A DNA stretch of 64,000 nt from Litorivivens lipolytica (GCF_014191715.1 NZ_JACHWY010000001.1:434001-498000), one strand, 5' to 3'. Counted from the stretch's first letter, positions 8,397 to 17,943 are shown. Numbers and translations: made by a program. Notes: generated by a model not told the origin, from the letters alone.

Positions 8397-9845
8397 TTAT
8401 TTCTTGATTTGCTGGGCCATCATATTGTCGACCTTCTCGCTATAGGGCGGCAGGGTGCCGGCCAGCTTGGCAAGATTCACAAAACCCTGTGTATACACTG
8501 ATTTCGCGTGACTGAAGGTGCGGAAACCCTCAAAGCCACGGTAGTTGCCCATACCGCTGTGACCGACGCCGCCAAAGGGCAGATCATCACAGGAAACATG
8601 CATGGCAATATCGTTAACGGTAACGCCGCCGGCGATGGAGTTGGCCAGAACGTGTTCGCGCTCGATTTTATCGGTGCCGAAGTAATACATGGCCAGCGGA
8701 CGCTCGCGCTGATTGATAAAGCTCAAGCACTCTTCAATGGTGCGATAGGGTTTGATATTGAGGATGGGGCCGAAGATTTCATCCTGCATGCATTTCAGTT
8801 CGTCGCTTGGATCAACAATCAAATGCAGCGGAATTTTGTGCTTGCTGCGATCGCTCCAGTCTTCGCCGGCCGGGTTAAGCGCCTCAACACGAACGCCTTT
8901 TTCTTTGGCCTCATCGATATACCCTTTGACCCGGTCATAGTGACGCTCGTTGATCACGGCAACGTAGTCCGGGTTATCCATAATCGTGGGGTAGAGGGTG
9001 TTGATGGTGGCCTTGCAAGCACTGATAAAGGCTTCCAGGCGGCTGGCGGGCACAAAGCAGTAATCCGGCGAAATACAGAGTTGACCGGAGTTCATGCCTT
9101 TACCGGCAATAATTTTCTCGGCGTGCTCTTCGATGTTGCCGGAGTCGGAGACAATCACCGGAGACTTTCCGCCCAGTTCCAGCGTCACGGGCGTCAGGTT
9201 TTCGGCCGCGGCTTTCATCACTAATTTACCGATGGAAGTGGCACCGGTAAAAATCAGATGGTCGAATTTAAGACTGCTAAACGCAGCACCAACTTCGGCA
9301 CCGCCGGTCACAATGGAAATTTCACTGTCTTCGAAGTATTCGCGGAACAGCTTCTGCATCAGCTCCGAGGTTTTCGGGGTAAATTCCGAGGGTTTGATCA
9401 TCACCCGGTTACCGGCGCCAATGGCGTCAGCCAGCGGGCTGAAGATCATGTTCACCGGTACATTCCACGGCGTCATGATGCCAATCACCCCTTTGGGTTG
9501 ATACTGGATGCGGGCGCGAGCACCGAACAAATTCATAGGGACAGGCGCGCTGCGCTTTTCGCCCTTCATCCATTTTTTCAGGTTTTTACGCACAAACTTG
9601 AGGGAGCCGACTGAGGTGAAAATATCGGTCATCAGCGTCACGTGGCGCGAACGACAACCAAAATCCTCATTAACGGCGGCGCAAATATCTTTCTGGTGGT
9701 CTACCAGCATGGCGATGCAGCGATTCAGGCGGTCAATGCGCGTTTCCAGTGCCACTTCGCCTTCGCGGATAAAAGCTTCACGCTGCAGATCCAGCGTATT
9801 CTGTAGGGGGGCAAGTACCGAATCGATAGACGGTTGCGAGCTCAT
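8397..9845 (-). CDS. Aldehyde dehydrogenase, coniferyl-aldehyde-dehydrogenase type
   Basis: The 482-residue protein is an NAD(P)-dependent aldehyde dehydrogenase. Visible signatures are TPWNVP (residues 125-130), the Rossmann-region FTGATSIGK, the general-base motif LELGGKSP (Glu223) and the nucleophile in NSGQLCISPDY (Cys257). The N-terminal helical region, length and PFGGVGHSGMGNYRG C-terminus fit the CalB-like clade that oxidises coniferyl and related aldehydes or long-chain aldehydes to acids. It lies 3 bp downstream of a GMC oxidoreductase gene in the same operon, so the pair could take an alcohol to an aldehyde and then an acid. The specific substrate is inferred only from family. Confidence 0.88.
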   Translation of the reverse strand: MSSQPSIDSVLAPLQNTLDLQREAFIREGEVALETRIDRLNRCIAMLVDHQKDICAAVNEDFGCRSRHVTLMTDIFTSVGSLKFVRKNLKKWMKGEKRSAPVPMNLFGARARIQYQPKGVIGIMTPWNVPVNMIFSPLADAIGAGNRVMIKPSEFTPKTSELMQKLFREYFEDSEISIVTGGAEVGAAFSSLKFDHLIFTGATSIGKLVMKAAAENLTPVTLELGGKSPVIVSDSGNIEEHAEKIIAGKGMNSGQLCISPDYCFVPASRLEAFISACKATINTLYPTIMDNPDYVAVINERHYDRVKGYIDEAKEKGVRVEALNPAGEDWSDRSKHKIPLHLIVDPSDELKCMQDEIFGPILNIKPYRTIEECLSFINQRERPLAMYYFGTDKIEREHVLANSIAGGVTVNDIAMHVSCDDLPFGGVGHSGMGNYRGFEGFRTFSHAKSVYTQGFVNLAKLAGTLPPYSEKVDNMMAQQIKK

Positions 9846-9848
9846 GGT

Positions 9849-11444
9849 TTACTCCTTGTTCAGAATAAAGTCGGCGCAGCGTTCGCCGATCAGTACACAG
9901 GTGGCATTGGTATTGCCGGATAGAATGGTGGGCATGATAGAGCCATCGGCAACGCGTACGTTTTCGAGGCCGCGCACTTTGAGGCGGTCGTCGACAACGG
10001 CCATGTCGTCATTCCCCATTTTGCAAGTGCCAACAGGGTGGTACACCGACTCCGCAACGCGTTTTATGTGCTCGAGCACTTTCTCGTCAGTGTCGGCGTC
10101 GGGACCCGGCTGCAGTTCGCCGCGGTAGTATTTTTTCAGGCTCGGCGCCTTGAAGATTTCGCGGGTTTTTTGCACAACCTCAATGGTCTTTTGAATGTCG
10201 TGGTCGGTGCTCAGATAATTGGCGCGGATAATCGGATGGGTTTCCGGATTACGCGCGCGCAGGTGAACAGAGCCGCGGCTGGTCGGGCGCAGGTAGCAAA
10301 CCGTTGCGGTGGTGCCCGGTAGCGGATTGATACGGCCTTTTTCGTCGGGCTCGCCGGCTGCCGGGGTAAAGTGAATCTGCGCATCGGGCCGTTCAACGTC
10401 ATCCGAGCTTCGGAAGAAGGCGCCTACCTGAGAGGCCGGGTGAATCAGCAAGCCCTTGCGCTTGAACGCAAGCTTGGCAAGGTTTTTCACCATGCTCAGA
10501 GGTTTAAGCTCGTCGTGGAAGGTCGGTACTTCAGCCAACGAGCACTGTGTATTCACCGTCAAATGGTCCTGCAGGTTTTCACCGACGCCCGGTAAGTGAT
10601 GGACGGTTTCAATGCTCATCTTTTGCAGGAATTCGCCGTCGCCCACACCGGAGAGCTCCAGCAGCTGAGGCGAGTTGATGGTGCCGCCACAGAGAATAAT
10701 TTCACCCCGGCAGAGCGCACGTTTTTCCTGACCTTTTTGGCGATAACGCAGGGCGACGGCCTTTTTGCCTTCAAATTCAATGCGCGTGCTCAACGCGCCA
10801 GTCTGAACATTCAGGTTGGGGCGGTCGGCGACGGGTTTCAAAAAGGTTTTAGCGGTGCTCTGGCGCATGCCATCTTTGATATTCAGCTGGTAGTAGCCGA
10901 TACCTTCCTGACGTTCGCCGTTAAAGTCTTCGTTGTAGGGAATCCCGCTTTCAATGCCCGCCTGTATGTAGAGCTGGGCGAGTTCCATTTTGTCGGCGGG
11001 CTCGTCCACCCACAAACCGCCGCCGACGCCGTGGTATTCGTTCTGGCCACGCACATTGTGTTCGGAGCGACGGAAGTAGGGCAGCAGATCGTCGTAACCC
11101 CAGCCGCGGTTACCCGCCGCAGCCCAAGCGTCGTAATCCTCGCGTTGGCCGCGGATATAGACCATGCCATTAATAGCGCTTGAGCCGCCCAGCACTTTGC
11201 CTCGCGGCCAATCGAGCTCGCGGTGATTCAGCATGGGCTCCGGTTCGGTTTTGTAGCACCAGCTGGCTTTGGGGTCTTTCATGGTGAAGGCAAAACCGAG
11301 CGGAATGTGCAGCATGGGGTTGCTGTCCTTGCCGCCAGCCTCCAGCAGCAACACCCGGCGCGAGGCTTCCCGGCTGAGGCGATTGGCCAGCGCACAGCCG
11401 GCTGAGCCAGCGCCAACAATGATGTAGTCGTAGGTCTCTGTCAT
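9849..11444 (-). CDS. GMC-family FAD-dependent alcohol oxidoreductase
   Basis: Starting at the ATG at 11444, the 531-residue protein opens with the FAD-binding motif YIIVGAGSAGCALA (residues 7-20), followed by LLLEAGG and the GMC signature GKVLGGSSAINGMVYIRG. The C-terminal catalytic region holds VYHPVGTCKMG and DGSIMP with the usual SGNTNATCVLIGE near the end. The open frame reaches 11507, but that extension adds no recognised sequence. Family members oxidise primary alcohols such as choline, long-chain or polyethylene-type alcohols. It is the first gene of an operon with the aldehyde dehydrogenase, which suggests stepwise alcohol-to-acid oxidation. Confidence 0.9.
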   Translation of the reverse strand: MTETYDYIIVGAGSAGCALANRLSREASRRVLLLEAGGKDSNPMLHIPLGFAFTMKDPKASWCYKTEPEPMLNHRELDWPRGKVLGGSSAINGMVYIRGQREDYDAWAAAGNRGWGYDDLLPYFRRSEHNVRGQNEYHGVGGGLWVDEPADKMELAQLYIQAGIESGIPYNEDFNGERQEGIGYYQLNIKDGMRQSTAKTFLKPVADRPNLNVQTGALSTRIEFEGKKAVALRYRQKGQEKRALCRGEIILCGGTINSPQLLELSGVGDGEFLQKMSIETVHHLPGVGENLQDHLTVNTQCSLAEVPTFHDELKPLSMVKNLAKLAFKRKGLLIHPASQVGAFFRSSDDVERPDAQIHFTPAAGEPDEKGRINPLPGTTATVCYLRPTSRGSVHLRARNPETHPIIRANYLSTDHDIQKTIEVVQKTREIFKAPSLKKYYRGELQPGPDADTDEKVLEHIKRVAESVYHPVGTCKMGNDDMAVVDDRLKVRGLENVRVADGSIMPTILSGNTNATCVLIGERCADFILNKE

Positions 11445-11581
11445 CACGGATTCCGTACAGGCAAGTGAAAAAGTCAGCCGCGCGGGCCGGTGCATTATGG
11501 TCGTCAAATACTATACGGTTGTAAAGTGAAAACGGGTCAAGGTAGTGGCCGGGCGTGTTAATTTTTTGCAAGGTAAACGAA

Positions 11582-11604
11582 AAAGGCCCGCAGAGCGGGC
11601 CTTT
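11582..11604 (-). terminator. Rho-independent terminator after the YtfJ gene
   Basis: A perfect 10-bp stem, AAAGGCCCGC (11582-11591) with GCGGGCCTTT (11595-11604) and loop AGA. On the minus strand the stem runs into TTTTTCGTTT, a proper T-tract, 20 bp after the YtfJ stop codon. The A-rich left arm could also let it work in the other direction. Confidence 0.85.
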
Positions 11605-11624
11605 GGCATAGCGAACAAGGTGGC

Positions 11625-12188
11625 TTAGCGGCGTTTGGCGACTTCCTCGCCAATCAGCGCAATTGCAGCGTCGATTTCCTTTTTGTTCAGCTTGCCGTCT
11701 TTGACGTACAGCACCTTGCCGGCTTCATCGAGAATAATCAGCGCGGAACCCTTGGGCTCAAAACCCCAGGTCTTGAGGCCTTTGCCTTCCATATCCGCCA
11801 CCATGGTCGACATGGCGTATTCGCGCTTGTTTTTCTCCAGCTCCGACAGGGCCCAGCCAGAGGCGCCAAAGGTTACGTCGTCCAGATTGACCACGGTTGT
11901 CACGTGGTGGAGTTCAACCGGATAGGCGGTTTCTTCCAGCTTGTCGGTGAAGGGGCGGATGGCTTTTTCCGCCGAGGGGCGGGCGGCCATATACTGGATA
12001 ATCTGAACCTGGCCTTGGGTATCCAGATTCTCAGTGCTCCAGGGTACGTAGACGATTTCCTGTTTGGCATCCAGTGTCAGTTCGCCTTTATCGGCGAGGT
12101 AAAGCTCAGGCAGGGCGTCGCCTTTCTGCAGGGCGGCCGCCGACAGGGGCAGCAGAGTGGCTAACAGCAGGGCAAAAATACGTGGCAT
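11625..12188 (-). CDS. YtfJ-family periplasmic protein
   Basis: The 187-residue protein begins with a signal peptide (MPRIFALLLATLLPLSAAA) and matches the YtfJ family, which has a thioredoxin-like fold but no CxxC pair; none is present here. Recognisable segments are LYLADKGELTLD, IVYVPWSTENLDTQGQVQIIQYMAARPSAEKAIRPFTDKL and the C-terminal GSALIILDEAGKVLYVKDGKL. The start at 12188 is chosen over the open frame's 12278 because AGGAAG precedes the ATG and the signal peptide begins directly. Function of the family is not known. It stands alone with a strong terminator behind it. Confidence 0.88.
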   Translation of the reverse strand: MPRIFALLLATLLPLSAAALQKGDALPELYLADKGELTLDAKQEIVYVPWSTENLDTQGQVQIIQYMAARPSAEKAIRPFTDKLEETAYPVELHHVTTVVNLDDVTFGASGWALSELEKNKREYAMSTMVADMEGKGLKTWGFEPKGSALIILDEAGKVLYVKDGKLNKKEIDAAIALIGEEVAKRR

Positions 12189-12303
12189 GGTGTCTTCCTT
12201 TGTTATCGGTCGCCATTCAGTGTGGGGCGAGCAAGAGATTAGCACAGCTTCGACAGCAGATTGCCATTCTAGTGCCATGGTGTGAACGAAAGCTTAACGT
12301 TCC

Positions 12304-12711
12304 TTAATTCCCGATATGGACGATCACCCGTCGTTGACCGCTAAAACGGCGGTGCTCCCAGAGGTAGATGCCTTGCCATTGGCCCAAAGCAAGACGCCCG
12401 TTGAGTATGGGAATCGACAGGCTGGTGGCGGTTAGGGCCGCCTTGATATGGGCCGGCATGTCATCCGGGCCTTCGAGGGTGTGAGTGTAGAGCGGGTCGT
12501 TTTCCGGCACCAGCTGGTTTAGCCAGTTTTCCAGATCGGCCTGAGCAGATGGGTCGTAGTTTTCCTGAATCAGCAGGCTGGCTGAGGTGTGTTGGATAAA
12601 GAGCGTGCAGAGGCCTTCGGGGAGTGAGGCATCAGCGACGACCTGTTCAACCTCGCGGGTGAAGGCGTGTAGGCCCTGTTTCTGGACGGGGATGAGTAGT
12701 GTTTTGATCAT
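12304..12711 (-). CDS. YjbQ-type UPF0047 protein
   Basis: The 135-residue protein is full length for the YjbQ/UPF0047 family, whose members form small trimeric barrels and have been reported to have weak thiamine-phosphate-synthase-like activity. The conserved segments are all visible: FIQHTSASLLIQENYDP, PAHIKAALTATSLSIPI and GRLALGQWQGIYLWEHR. The histidines in QHTSA and PAHIKA fit the family's metal/ligand site. It is the last gene of a run of minus-strand genes but is separated from the upstream dioxygenase gene by about 150 bp in which I see no gene, so it probably has its own promoter. Confidence 0.9.
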   Translation of the reverse strand: MIKTLLIPVQKQGLHAFTREVEQVVADASLPEGLCTLFIQHTSASLLIQENYDPSAQADLENWLNQLVPENDPLYTHTLEGPDDMPAHIKAALTATSLSIPILNGRLALGQWQGIYLWEHRRFSGQRRVIVHIGN

Positions 12712-12860
12712 AAGTAGTAATAATGGTTGCTTTGGTCACTATTGTCGTACACGCCAGCAGCTTTAGTATCCGTGTTCCGAGCTTGGCATCGCTCTCTCGT
12801 TTTTCTGGAATATTATTTTGTGCGCTAAAGGCCAACATTATCAAAAATCGGCGAAGTGCT

Positions 12861-13685
12861 TTATCGCTTTTGAACAAGAAATAGCGTGCCAGTTTGGTCG
12901 CATGTAGTACTTTCTGTGCAAAAACCGAGTGATCTCATGCTGCAGTGTTCAATTGAAAGCGGCGGGTAGTCGGTCGTGTTTAGCTGATCTCCCTCCCGCG
13001 CTGCGCCGAGTACAAATAGCAGTGGAAGATAGTGCTCGGCACTGGGTACCGCCATGTCGGCCTCAGGGAGGGATTGGTAGTTTATGAGCGATTCAATATC
13101 GCCCTGCATTAGCGCTGTACTGACGGCGCGATCAAACGATTCTGCCCAGTCGAAGGCGCCATTCGGATTCTGTAGCCACTGCCGGATATTGTGAACAATA
13201 TTGCCGCTACCCATGAGCAAGACACCCTCATCGCGTAAACAGGCTAAGGACCGCCCAAGTTCGAAAATCTGCTGTGGGCTGCGCTGACGATCAAGGCTCA
13301 TTTGCAAGACCGGAATGTCGGCGTCCGGATAAAGATGTAGCAGTAGCGACCAGCTACCGTGGTCCAGCCCCCAATCCAGCGTTGGTTGAATCTCCGGGCT
13401 GCGCTCGCAGATGTTAGCTGCCAGCTCAGGTGCGCCGGGGCAGGGGTATTGAATGTTATAAAGCGCCGGAGGAAAGCCCGAAAAATCATGGATCGTTTTT
13501 GGCGCTACATTGGCGGTGACAAAAGTGCCCAGCGTTTCCCAGTGGGCAGAGACGCAGAGAATTGCAAGCGGTTTTTCCTTGGGTAGAAATGAGCGCCAGT
13601 CATTAACGAAGGGCGTATTGTTCAGCGCATTGAGCGGGTTGCCGTGCGCGAGAAAGAGGGCGGGCTGAATCATTCCATCGTTCAT
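12861..13685 (-). CDS. 4,5-DOPA dioxygenase-type class III extradiol enzyme (YgiD-like)
   Basis: This 274-residue protein belongs to the LigB/DodA superfamily of non-haem extradiol ring-cleaving dioxygenases. Candidate metal and catalytic residues are His14 (FLAHGNP), His48 (SAHWE), His109 (GLDHGSW), His165 (GSGNIVHN) and His218 (SAEHYLPLLF), each in the family's usual context. E. coli YgiD is the best-known relative and can open the ring of DOPA, but the natural substrate in most bacteria is uncertain. It starts 7 bp after the potassium-channel gene on the same strand and is likely co-transcribed with bioA and that channel. Confidence 0.87.
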   Translation of the reverse strand: MNDGMIQPALFLAHGNPLNALNNTPFVNDWRSFLPKEKPLAILCVSAHWETLGTFVTANVAPKTIHDFSGFPPALYNIQYPCPGAPELAANICERSPEIQPTLDWGLDHGSWSLLLHLYPDADIPVLQMSLDRQRSPQQIFELGRSLACLRDEGVLLMGSGNIVHNIRQWLQNPNGAFDWAESFDRAVSTALMQGDIESLINYQSLPEADMAVPSAEHYLPLLFVLGAAREGDQLNTTDYPPLSIEHCSMRSLGFCTESTTCDQTGTLFLVQKR

Positions 13686-13692
13686 CTAAACG

Positions 13693-14505
13693 TCATTCCA
13701 AGGGCTTTGGTAATTCCGCGCCACAAAAGCGACAGTAGGATGAATCCTGCTCGTGACTGCCGCGTTCACAATTGCTGCATTGAATGGGGCGACGCTGGCG
13801 TTGGCTTTCCTGAATCAATTCAGCGCTGAAGATGCCGGTAGGGATGGCGATAATGGCGTAGCTGGTGAACATCGCCAGCGCGGCCACAAACTGTCCGAGC
13901 GAGGTTTGGGGCGTAATATCGCCGTAGCCCACGGTAGTGATGGTGACAATCGCCCAGTAGATGCTTTTGGGCAGGCTGGTAAAGCCCGATTGTGGCCCTT
14001 CGATTACGTACATCAGTGAGCCGAAAATAACGATCACGGTAATAACGCTGAAACCGAAGATCACAATTTTGCGCCGCGCCGCTGCCAGGGTGCGAAAGAG
14101 CAGATTGGCATCAGCGAGATAGCGCAGTAGCTTCAGGATTCTGAAGATGCGCAAGACCCGCAGCAGGCGTATAACCAGTAATTGCTGGGCGCCCGGAAAC
14201 ATTAGTGCGAGATAGGTTGGTAATATCGATAGCAGATCGACAATACCGTAAAAGCTAAAAAGGTAAGCGCGTCGATTGGGTGAGCAATACAGTCTGGTCA
14301 GAAACTCCAGCGTAAAGACCACGGTAAAAAACCATTCGATGCCGAAGAAAAGGCTGCCGTATTGGCGATGCAAGGGCTCAACGGTATTGAGTAGCAACAC
14401 CGCGACACTGCACAGGATTGCCGCGATCAGCAACAGATCAAAGGTCTGGCCGGCGCGACTGTCGGTGCCGAAAATCGTGTCGTACAGGCGCTCTTTCAAG
14501 GTCAT
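13693..14505 (-). CDS. Voltage-gated-type potassium channel with C-terminal zinc ribbon
   Basis: The 270-residue protein has six membrane segments. Helix S4 (residues 111-128) carries arginines/lysine every third position ([16 protein letters not shown]), and the pore has the K+ filter TTVGYGD (190-196) followed by the last helix. After the pore, the cytosolic tail ends in a compact zinc-ribbon pattern with Cys243, Cys246, Cys258 and Cys261 (CSNC ... CRFC). The family is a bacterial Kv-like channel; the ribbon is a less common addition and may sense metal or redox state, which is inference. Its start overlaps the bioA stop by 4 bp (ATGA), and dodA-like follows 7 bp later. Confidence 0.9.
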   Translation of the reverse strand: MTLKERLYDTIFGTDSRAGQTFDLLLIAAILCSVAVLLLNTVEPLHRQYGSLFFGIEWFFTVVFTLEFLTRLYCSPNRRAYLFSFYGIVDLLSILPTYLALMFPGAQQLLVIRLLRVLRIFRILKLLRYLADANLLFRTLAAARRKIVIFGFSVITVIVIFGSLMYVIEGPQSGFTSLPKSIYWAIVTITTVGYGDITPQTSLGQFVAALAMFTSYAIIAIPTGIFSAELIQESQRQRRPIQCSNCERGSHEQDSSYCRFCGAELPKPLE

Positions 14506-15791
14506 TGATGTTGGACGCTCTTGATCATGGCCGCCGTCAGTGTCGCCAAATCCTCATCCGACATAATGTAGGGCGGCATGGTATAGACCAGTTTGCCGAA
14601 GGGGCGTACCCACACGCCGTTGTCGACGAAGCGCTGCTGATGTGTGCGCAGATCAAGCGCTTCCTTCAACTCGATAACACCGATCGCGCCGAGCACTCTC
14701 ACGTCGGCCACATTATCGAGTTCGCGGGCTGGCGCCAGCCCTTTGTTCAAACCTCGCTCAATGCGTTGAATCTCACTCTGCCAATCCTGAGCTAGCAATA
14801 CATCAATACTCGCATTGGCGATAGCGCAGGCCAAAGGATTGCCCATAAAGGTAGGGCCGTGCATAAAGGCACCGGCTTCGCCGCGGCTGATCACGTCGCT
14901 GACCTCGTCGATGCAGAGTGTGGCCGCGAGTGACAGGTAGCCGCCGGTCAGCGCCTTGCCAACGGCCAGAATGTCCGGGCAAAGATTGGCATGTTCCGCC
15001 GCGAACAGCTTGCCACTGCGACCGAAGCCGGTGGCTATCTCATCGAAAACCAGCAGCACTTGATAGCGATCGCACAGCTCGCGAAAGACCTTCAGGTAAC
15101 CGGGCGAATAAAAGCGCATTCCGCCAGCGCCCTGAACGACGGGTTCGACGAGCAGCGCCGCCAGTTCCTGATGATGCTCTGCAAAGAGTTGCTCCAGAGC
15201 GGCAACATCCTCCGCTGAGGGCTCCTCGTCGAACGCGGCCTGCGGTGCCGGCGCGAATAAGTGCTTGGGCAGAATCTCGCTAAACAGGTGGTGCATGCCG
15301 GTAACGGGGTCGCAGACCGCCATCGCGCCGAAGGTGTCACCGTGATAGCCATTGCGCAGTGCCATTAGTCGATGTTTTTGCGGCTGACCTTTTGACGCCC
15401 AGTATTGCAGGGACATTTTGATGGCCACTTCCATCGCCACTGAGCCGGAATCTGCGATAAACACACGATTAAGGCCGTCGGGCGTCATATCGACCAGCTT
15501 TTGGCATAGGCTTACAGCGGGTGCGTGCGTCAGACCGCCAAACATGACGTGCGACATGGACTGAAGCTGTTCGGTCGCCGCCTGATTCAATACCGGGTGG
15601 TTATAACCGTGAATGGCTGACCACCATGAGGCCATGCCGTCGATAATTTCTCGGCCGTCGGCGAGTTTCAGACGTACCCCGTTTGCGCTGACGACGGGAA
15701 ATACGGGCGGCGGATTTTCAAAAGAGGAGTAGGGGTGCCAGACATGGTTACGGTCCCAGTCAGCAAGGTTTGGAGTCCATTGGGCAAGCAT
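14502..15791 (-). CDS. bioA: Adenosylmethionine-8-amino-7-oxononanoate aminotransferase
   Basis: BioA (429 residues, normal length) converts KAPA to DAPA in biotin synthesis using S-adenosylmethionine as amino donor and PLP as cofactor. The N-terminal HVWHPYSSF and [15 protein letters not shown] segments are typical of BioA and separate it from other class III aminotransferases. The PLP lysine lies in [13 protein letters not shown] (Lys279), with [13 protein letters not shown] before it and [13 protein letters not shown] after it. No other biotin gene is in this window, so bioA is detached from bioBFCD here. It heads an operon with a potassium channel and an extradiol dioxygenase, an odd set of partners. 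Confidence 0.93.
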   Translation of the reverse strand: MLAQWTPNLADWDRNHVWHPYSSFENPPPVFPVVSANGVRLKLADGREIIDGMASWWSAIHGYNHPVLNQAATEQLQSMSHVMFGGLTHAPAVSLCQKLVDMTPDGLNRVFIADSGSVAMEVAIKMSLQYWASKGQPQKHRLMALRNGYHGDTFGAMAVCDPVTGMHHLFSEILPKHLFAPAPQAAFDEEPSAEDVAALEQLFAEHHQELAALLVEPVVQGAGGMRFYSPGYLKVFRELCDRYQVLLVFDEIATGFGRSGKLFAAEHANLCPDILAVGKALTGGYLSLAATLCIDEVSDVISRGEAGAFMHGPTFMGNPLACAIANASIDVLLAQDWQSEIQRIERGLNKGLAPARELDNVADVRVLGAIGVIELKEALDLRTHQQRFVDNGVWVRPFGKLVYTMPPYIMSDEDLATLTAAMIKSVQHQ

Positions 15792-15958
15792 GACAGATCG
15801 AGGCTACCTGAGGTTCGGTTGATGAGGGCGCAGGCCGCGCCAGCAGTGGAAATTACGTATTCAGACAGACGCCGGGTGCTGCTACTTTTAATGCACTGGC
15901 CGATTTTGCCAGATCGGCCGCAAGGCCTTGATTCCCGGATGATACAGGTGGGGTTTCC

Positions 15959-16210
15959 ATGCAGGCAAGTCAGAGAGAGCGACGCATAGGGGTGGATTGT
16001 GTACCCGACAGTCTTGAGGCTTATCTCAACGCTTCACAGATCGCAACGCTGCATCAGGTGGAGCATTTCGGCTGGGCGCTGAAGTACGTTCGCCGTCCGC
16101 TGTTTATGGAGCCCGTCCCGATTTTGATGCATCAGGATATGGGCACCTACGCGGTGCTGGAAATGGACGGCAGCCTGAACCGCAATGTGGAAGTGGCGCT
16201 GCGGTTCTGA
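15959..16210 (+). CDS. Small conserved hypothetical protein
   Basis: An 83-residue open frame with a GGTGGGG site before its ATG. It is charged at the N-terminus (ASQRERRIGVD), then reads LNASQIATLHQVEHFGWALKYVRRPLFMEPVPILMHQ and ends EVALRF. I recognise the pattern 'FGW.LKFVRRPLF..PVPV' from short uncharacterised proteins found widely in Pseudomonas-like gammaproteobacteria, but no function is known. No signal peptide or membrane segment is seen. It stands alone between the divergent bioA and the convergent SDR gene. Confidence 0.65.
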   Translation: MQASQRERRIGVDCVPDSLEAYLNASQIATLHQVEHFGWALKYVRRPLFMEPVPILMHQDMGTYAVLEMDGSLNRNVEVALRF

Positions 16211-16235
16211 CCGCAGCACCAGAGAAGACTTTTAG

Positions 16236-16994
16236 TTAGTAGCCCGCCAGTGCGCTAATCAACCACGCCGCCAGCGCATTCGGCAATATTTTGCGCAAAA
16301 AGCGCATCGTTCCGTACTTGAATCCCACCACATGATGAATGCGCGAGCTGTTGAGTGATTTCAACACGACCTGCGCAATATCTTCAGCTTTCAGATCGAC
16401 TCCCATACTGTCGATAATCTTGCTCTCGTTGCCATGCAACAGCGGCGTTCGCACAAACGACGGCTCTACTGCAGTGACATGAATGCCGTGCTGTTTCCAC
16501 TCAATATTCAGTGCTTCTGTCATTCCCTTGACCCAGAACTTGGTTGCAGAATAGTTGGCCAGACTGGGTATGCCGTAAACGGATGACGCAGAAGACATGG
16601 TTACCGCCCAGGACTTCTCACGTTTTTTCAGGTGTTCAAAGGCGAAATAAAAACCATCCAGCACGCCGCGAATATTAATGTCGATTGCTAGATGATGGCG
16701 CTCCAGCGGAATTTGCTCAAAAGGTGAAATATCCATGATGCCGGCGCAGTTGAATATCGCATCCAGATGACCCACCGACGCCACATAGGCGTCGATCGCT
16801 CCTTTCAGTTCGTCGGACTGGGTGACATTGCAGACATGTACGCTGCACTTGTCGGTGCCCAGATCTTTCTGCAGGTTGTCCAAGGCTTCACGATTGATGT
16901 CGAGCAAACCGATGTGCCAGCCTTCGCGGGCGAGCAGTTCCGAGGTGGCTCGGCCAATGCCGGAGGCGGCGCCGGTGATAATGATGGTTTTCAT
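16236..16994 (-). CDS. Short-chain dehydrogenase/reductase
   Basis: A 252-residue classical SDR. The cofactor motif TGAASGIGRA (residues 7-16), NAG-equivalent NCAGIMD, and the catalytic set Ser (MSSASSVYG), Tyr and Lys (YSATKFWVKG) are present. The start is set at 16994, with GGAG seven bases upstream, since the open frame's extension to 17033 runs back into the preceding gene's stop region. It lies 28 bp after the sterol-desaturase-type gene in one operon, so it may oxidise or reduce the product of that hydroxylase. The C-terminus has a hydrophobic tail (FLRKILPNALAAWLISALAGY), which may touch the membrane. Confidence 0.88.
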   Translation of the reverse strand: MKTIIITGAASGIGRATSELLAREGWHIGLLDINREALDNLQKDLGTDKCSVHVCNVTQSDELKGAIDAYVASVGHLDAIFNCAGIMDISPFEQIPLERHHLAIDINIRGVLDGFYFAFEHLKKREKSWAVTMSSASSVYGIPSLANYSATKFWVKGMTEALNIEWKQHGIHVTAVEPSFVRTPLLHGNESKIIDSMGVDLKAEDIAQVVLKSLNSSRIHHVVGFKYGTMRFLRKILPNALAAWLISALAGY

Positions 16995-17022
16995 GGTAGT
17001 GCTCCGTGTCTGCAATACGTGA

Positions 17023-17943
17023 TTAAGCCACATCTAGTGAAGAAGTCGGTTGGTTCTGTGAGGGGCGCTGCCACTCCGGTGGCTTCCAGAGATGCGCCAG
17101 CCGTTGCAATAGCGGGCCGGGCGCGCGCATGTCGTTAAACATATCTCGCCATTCGTGAAAGTTCAGGGCAATCAGGTTACGGCTTTTGATCTGGCGGGGA
17201 ATGCCGTAGTCCACGGGCTCGTCGTCCTGTTCCGCCTGAAAGGTGCCGAATATACGATCCCAGAAAATCACAATGCCACCATAGTTCTTGTCGATGTACA
17301 GATCGTTGCGACCGTGGTGGGCGCGATGGTGGCTGGGCGTATTAAAAATAAACTCCACCAGTGGCGACATGCGGCCGACCGCCTCGGTGTGCACAAAATA
17401 CTGGTAGGCTAGATTGATGGAGTAGGCCACCATGACCGCCGCAGGCGGGAAACCTGCCAGAATCAGCGGTACCCAGAAAATCTGGCTGAAGTTGAGGGAG
17501 TAGGTCATGCTCTGGCGCATGGCAGTACTCAGGTTCATGTGCTCGCCAGAGTGGTGAACAACATGAGCGCACCAGAACCAGCGTATGCGGTGGGAGGCGC
17601 GGTGAAACCAGTAGTAGAAAAATTCCTGGGCAAACAGCAGCACGCCCCACATGGGCAGTGTCATCTCAATGGTTGTCAGGCGGAATTCCCACAGTAGGGC
17701 CATGGCCAATCCGAGAAACAGTGCGTGGTAGAGCAGCTCAACCAGTTGGTAGCTGGCGCCGAGGCCGAAATTGGTGGCAATGTCACCCAGCTGAAAGTTC
17801 TGGGTGCGTGAGCGGCGTCGCATAACGCCGTATTCCACCGCCAGCGCAAGGATAAAAATCGGGGTCAGCGACATCAGCAGCATCTGCTTCGGCTCAGGCG
17901 AATGCCCGGTTAGAGCAATGTAGTAGTCAATCCACGCAGTCAT
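17023..17943 (-). CDS. Sterol-desaturase/fatty-acid-hydroxylase family membrane enzyme
   Basis: The 306-residue protein has several membrane helices and the eight-histidine pattern of membrane di-iron oxygenases: HRASH, HVVHHSGEH and HHRAHH. Such enzymes hydroxylate or desaturate sterols, carotenoids or lipids using O2. The ATG at 17943 has GGGGGATCT before it; the longer frame to 18264 would overlap the divergent AraC gene and adds unrelated sequence. It is followed by an SDR gene and preceded, on the other strand, by an AraC regulator that may control both. Substrate is not determined by sequence. Confidence 0.87.
   Translation of the reverse strand: MTAWIDYYIALTGHSPEPKQMLLMSLTPIFILALAVEYGVMRRRSRTQNFQLGDIATNFGLGASYQLVELLYHALFLGLAMALLWEFRLTTIEMTLPMWGVLLFAQEFFYYWFHRASHRIRWFWCAHVVHHSGEHMNLSTAMRQSMTYSLNFSQIFWVPLILAGFPPAAVMVAYSINLAYQYFVHTEAVGRMSPLVEFIFNTPSHHRAHHGRNDLYIDKNYGGIVIFWDRIFGTFQAEQDDEPVDYGIPRQIKSRNLIALNFHEWRDMFNDMRAPGPLLQRLAHLWKPPEWQRPSQNQPTSSLDVA

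Noticed and set aside
8508-9224. 238-codon plus-strand open frame inside the aldehyde dehydrogenase gene
   Set aside because: Antisense to conserved catalytic motifs of the dehydrogenase; Gly/Val/Asn-rich shadow translation.
12712-12860. Small open frame between YjbQ and the dioxygenase gene
   Set aside because: Its only start overlaps coding sequence of the dioxygenase in another frame, it has no ribosome site, and its sequence is not protein-like.
15735-15989. 84-codon plus-strand open frame over the bioA start
   Set aside because: Mostly antisense to bioA and the bioA leader; basic, Pro/Arg-rich, no ribosome site. The 83-residue gene at 15959 is better supported.
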